Below, one piece after another: positions 63,751-64,000 of a stretch of 64,000 nt of DNA. The stretch is taken from assembly GCF_963675165.1 (NCBI RefSeq), contig NC_087381.1, positions 4,403,378 through 4,467,377 of the forward strand, read 5' to 3'. The position numbers were made by a program, and so were the translations under genes. This stretch comes from Halichondria panicea (lineage: Eukaryota > Porifera > Demospongiae > Suberitida > Halichondriidae). Numbering within the stretch: the stretch's first letter is position 1; each line of letters begins with the position of its first letter. The notes beneath the pieces are model-generated. The model was given only the letters and a program-made list of their open reading frames with translations. It was not told the DNA's origin and did no database searches.

Positions 63751-64000
63751 CTGATGAGGGGAAAATCAAGGAAATTAATTATGTGAATCACGAAAAAAAA
63801 TTCTGTACACTACTCGTATCAAGAAAAGGCTGTATCAACAAAAAGGCCCTGTCATGTCTGCTTTTTGTTTGAAAATGTATTATGTTAGTACATGTCAGTA
63901 TATACATGTATACTGCATGTATGGCCACTACATACAGCCTACCAATTGAATCACTTGTCCTCATGCATACATAGTAGTATATGGCACAGTCAATGTCTCA
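63751..64000 (-). other. Dymeclin intron reaching the window edge
   Basis: No further exon is recognised before the edge. Confidence 0.5.

Overview
This is animal nuclear DNA, most likely from a demosponge. Genes are split by many short GT-AG introns, base composition is AT-rich, and small inverted-repeat transposons are very dense. Recognisable genes are metazoan: an ankyrin/death-domain gene, MCC, dymeclin, an MTP/vitellogenin-type lipid transfer protein, an ADP/ATP carrier and a LysM protein. There are no bacterial operons, no CRISPR array and no rRNA, and I saw no tRNA. The sponge assignment rests on overall resemblance (ankyrin-death architecture, and a cysteine-rich C-terminal domain I associate with cnidarian and sponge secreted proteins); I had no database to test it. 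Exon joins were made by hand from splice signals and codon phase.

Layout. 1-4682 (minus): ankyrin + death-domain gene running off the left edge. 4.7-11.4 kb: nested transposon zone, with three inverted-repeat elements separated by four copies of one 9-base word, followed by a 5'-truncated R2-group non-LTR retrotransposon with a poly-A tail. 11.6-12.9 kb: two small unrecognised convergent ORFs or genes. 12.9-16.9 kb: a second transposon cluster, including one element inserted inside another, both with target duplications. 17-20.4 kb: no firm gene, plus a diverged segmental duplication. 20.4-21.3 kb (minus): LysM-domain gene. 21.6-22.8 kb (minus): decayed LINE. 22.9-25.3 kb (plus): secreted coiled-coil protein with a fibrinogen-like cysteine-rich domain, followed by a truncated tandem copy whose frame is still open. 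27.3-45.2 kb (plus): MCC homologue in 16 exons. 46.7-48.6 kb (plus): ADP/ATP carrier. 51.1-55.8 kb (minus): large lipid transfer protein in 10 exons. 55.8-60.2 kb: repeats only. 60.2-64 kb (minus): 3' end of dymeclin, running off the right edge.

The genes are unrelated neighbours, not a pathway. Two of them (lipid transfer protein, dymeclin) work in the ER/Golgi secretory route, one (ADP/ATP carrier) in mitochondria, one (ankyrin-death) probably in signalling, and one (MCC) in polarity/scaffolding. The most unusual content is in the mobile DNA: stacked insertions at one repeated target word, nested insertions with clean target duplications, a mobile family carrying an internal CA microsatellite of very variable length, and two cases where an element lies within about 10 bases of a splice acceptor in a coding gene.
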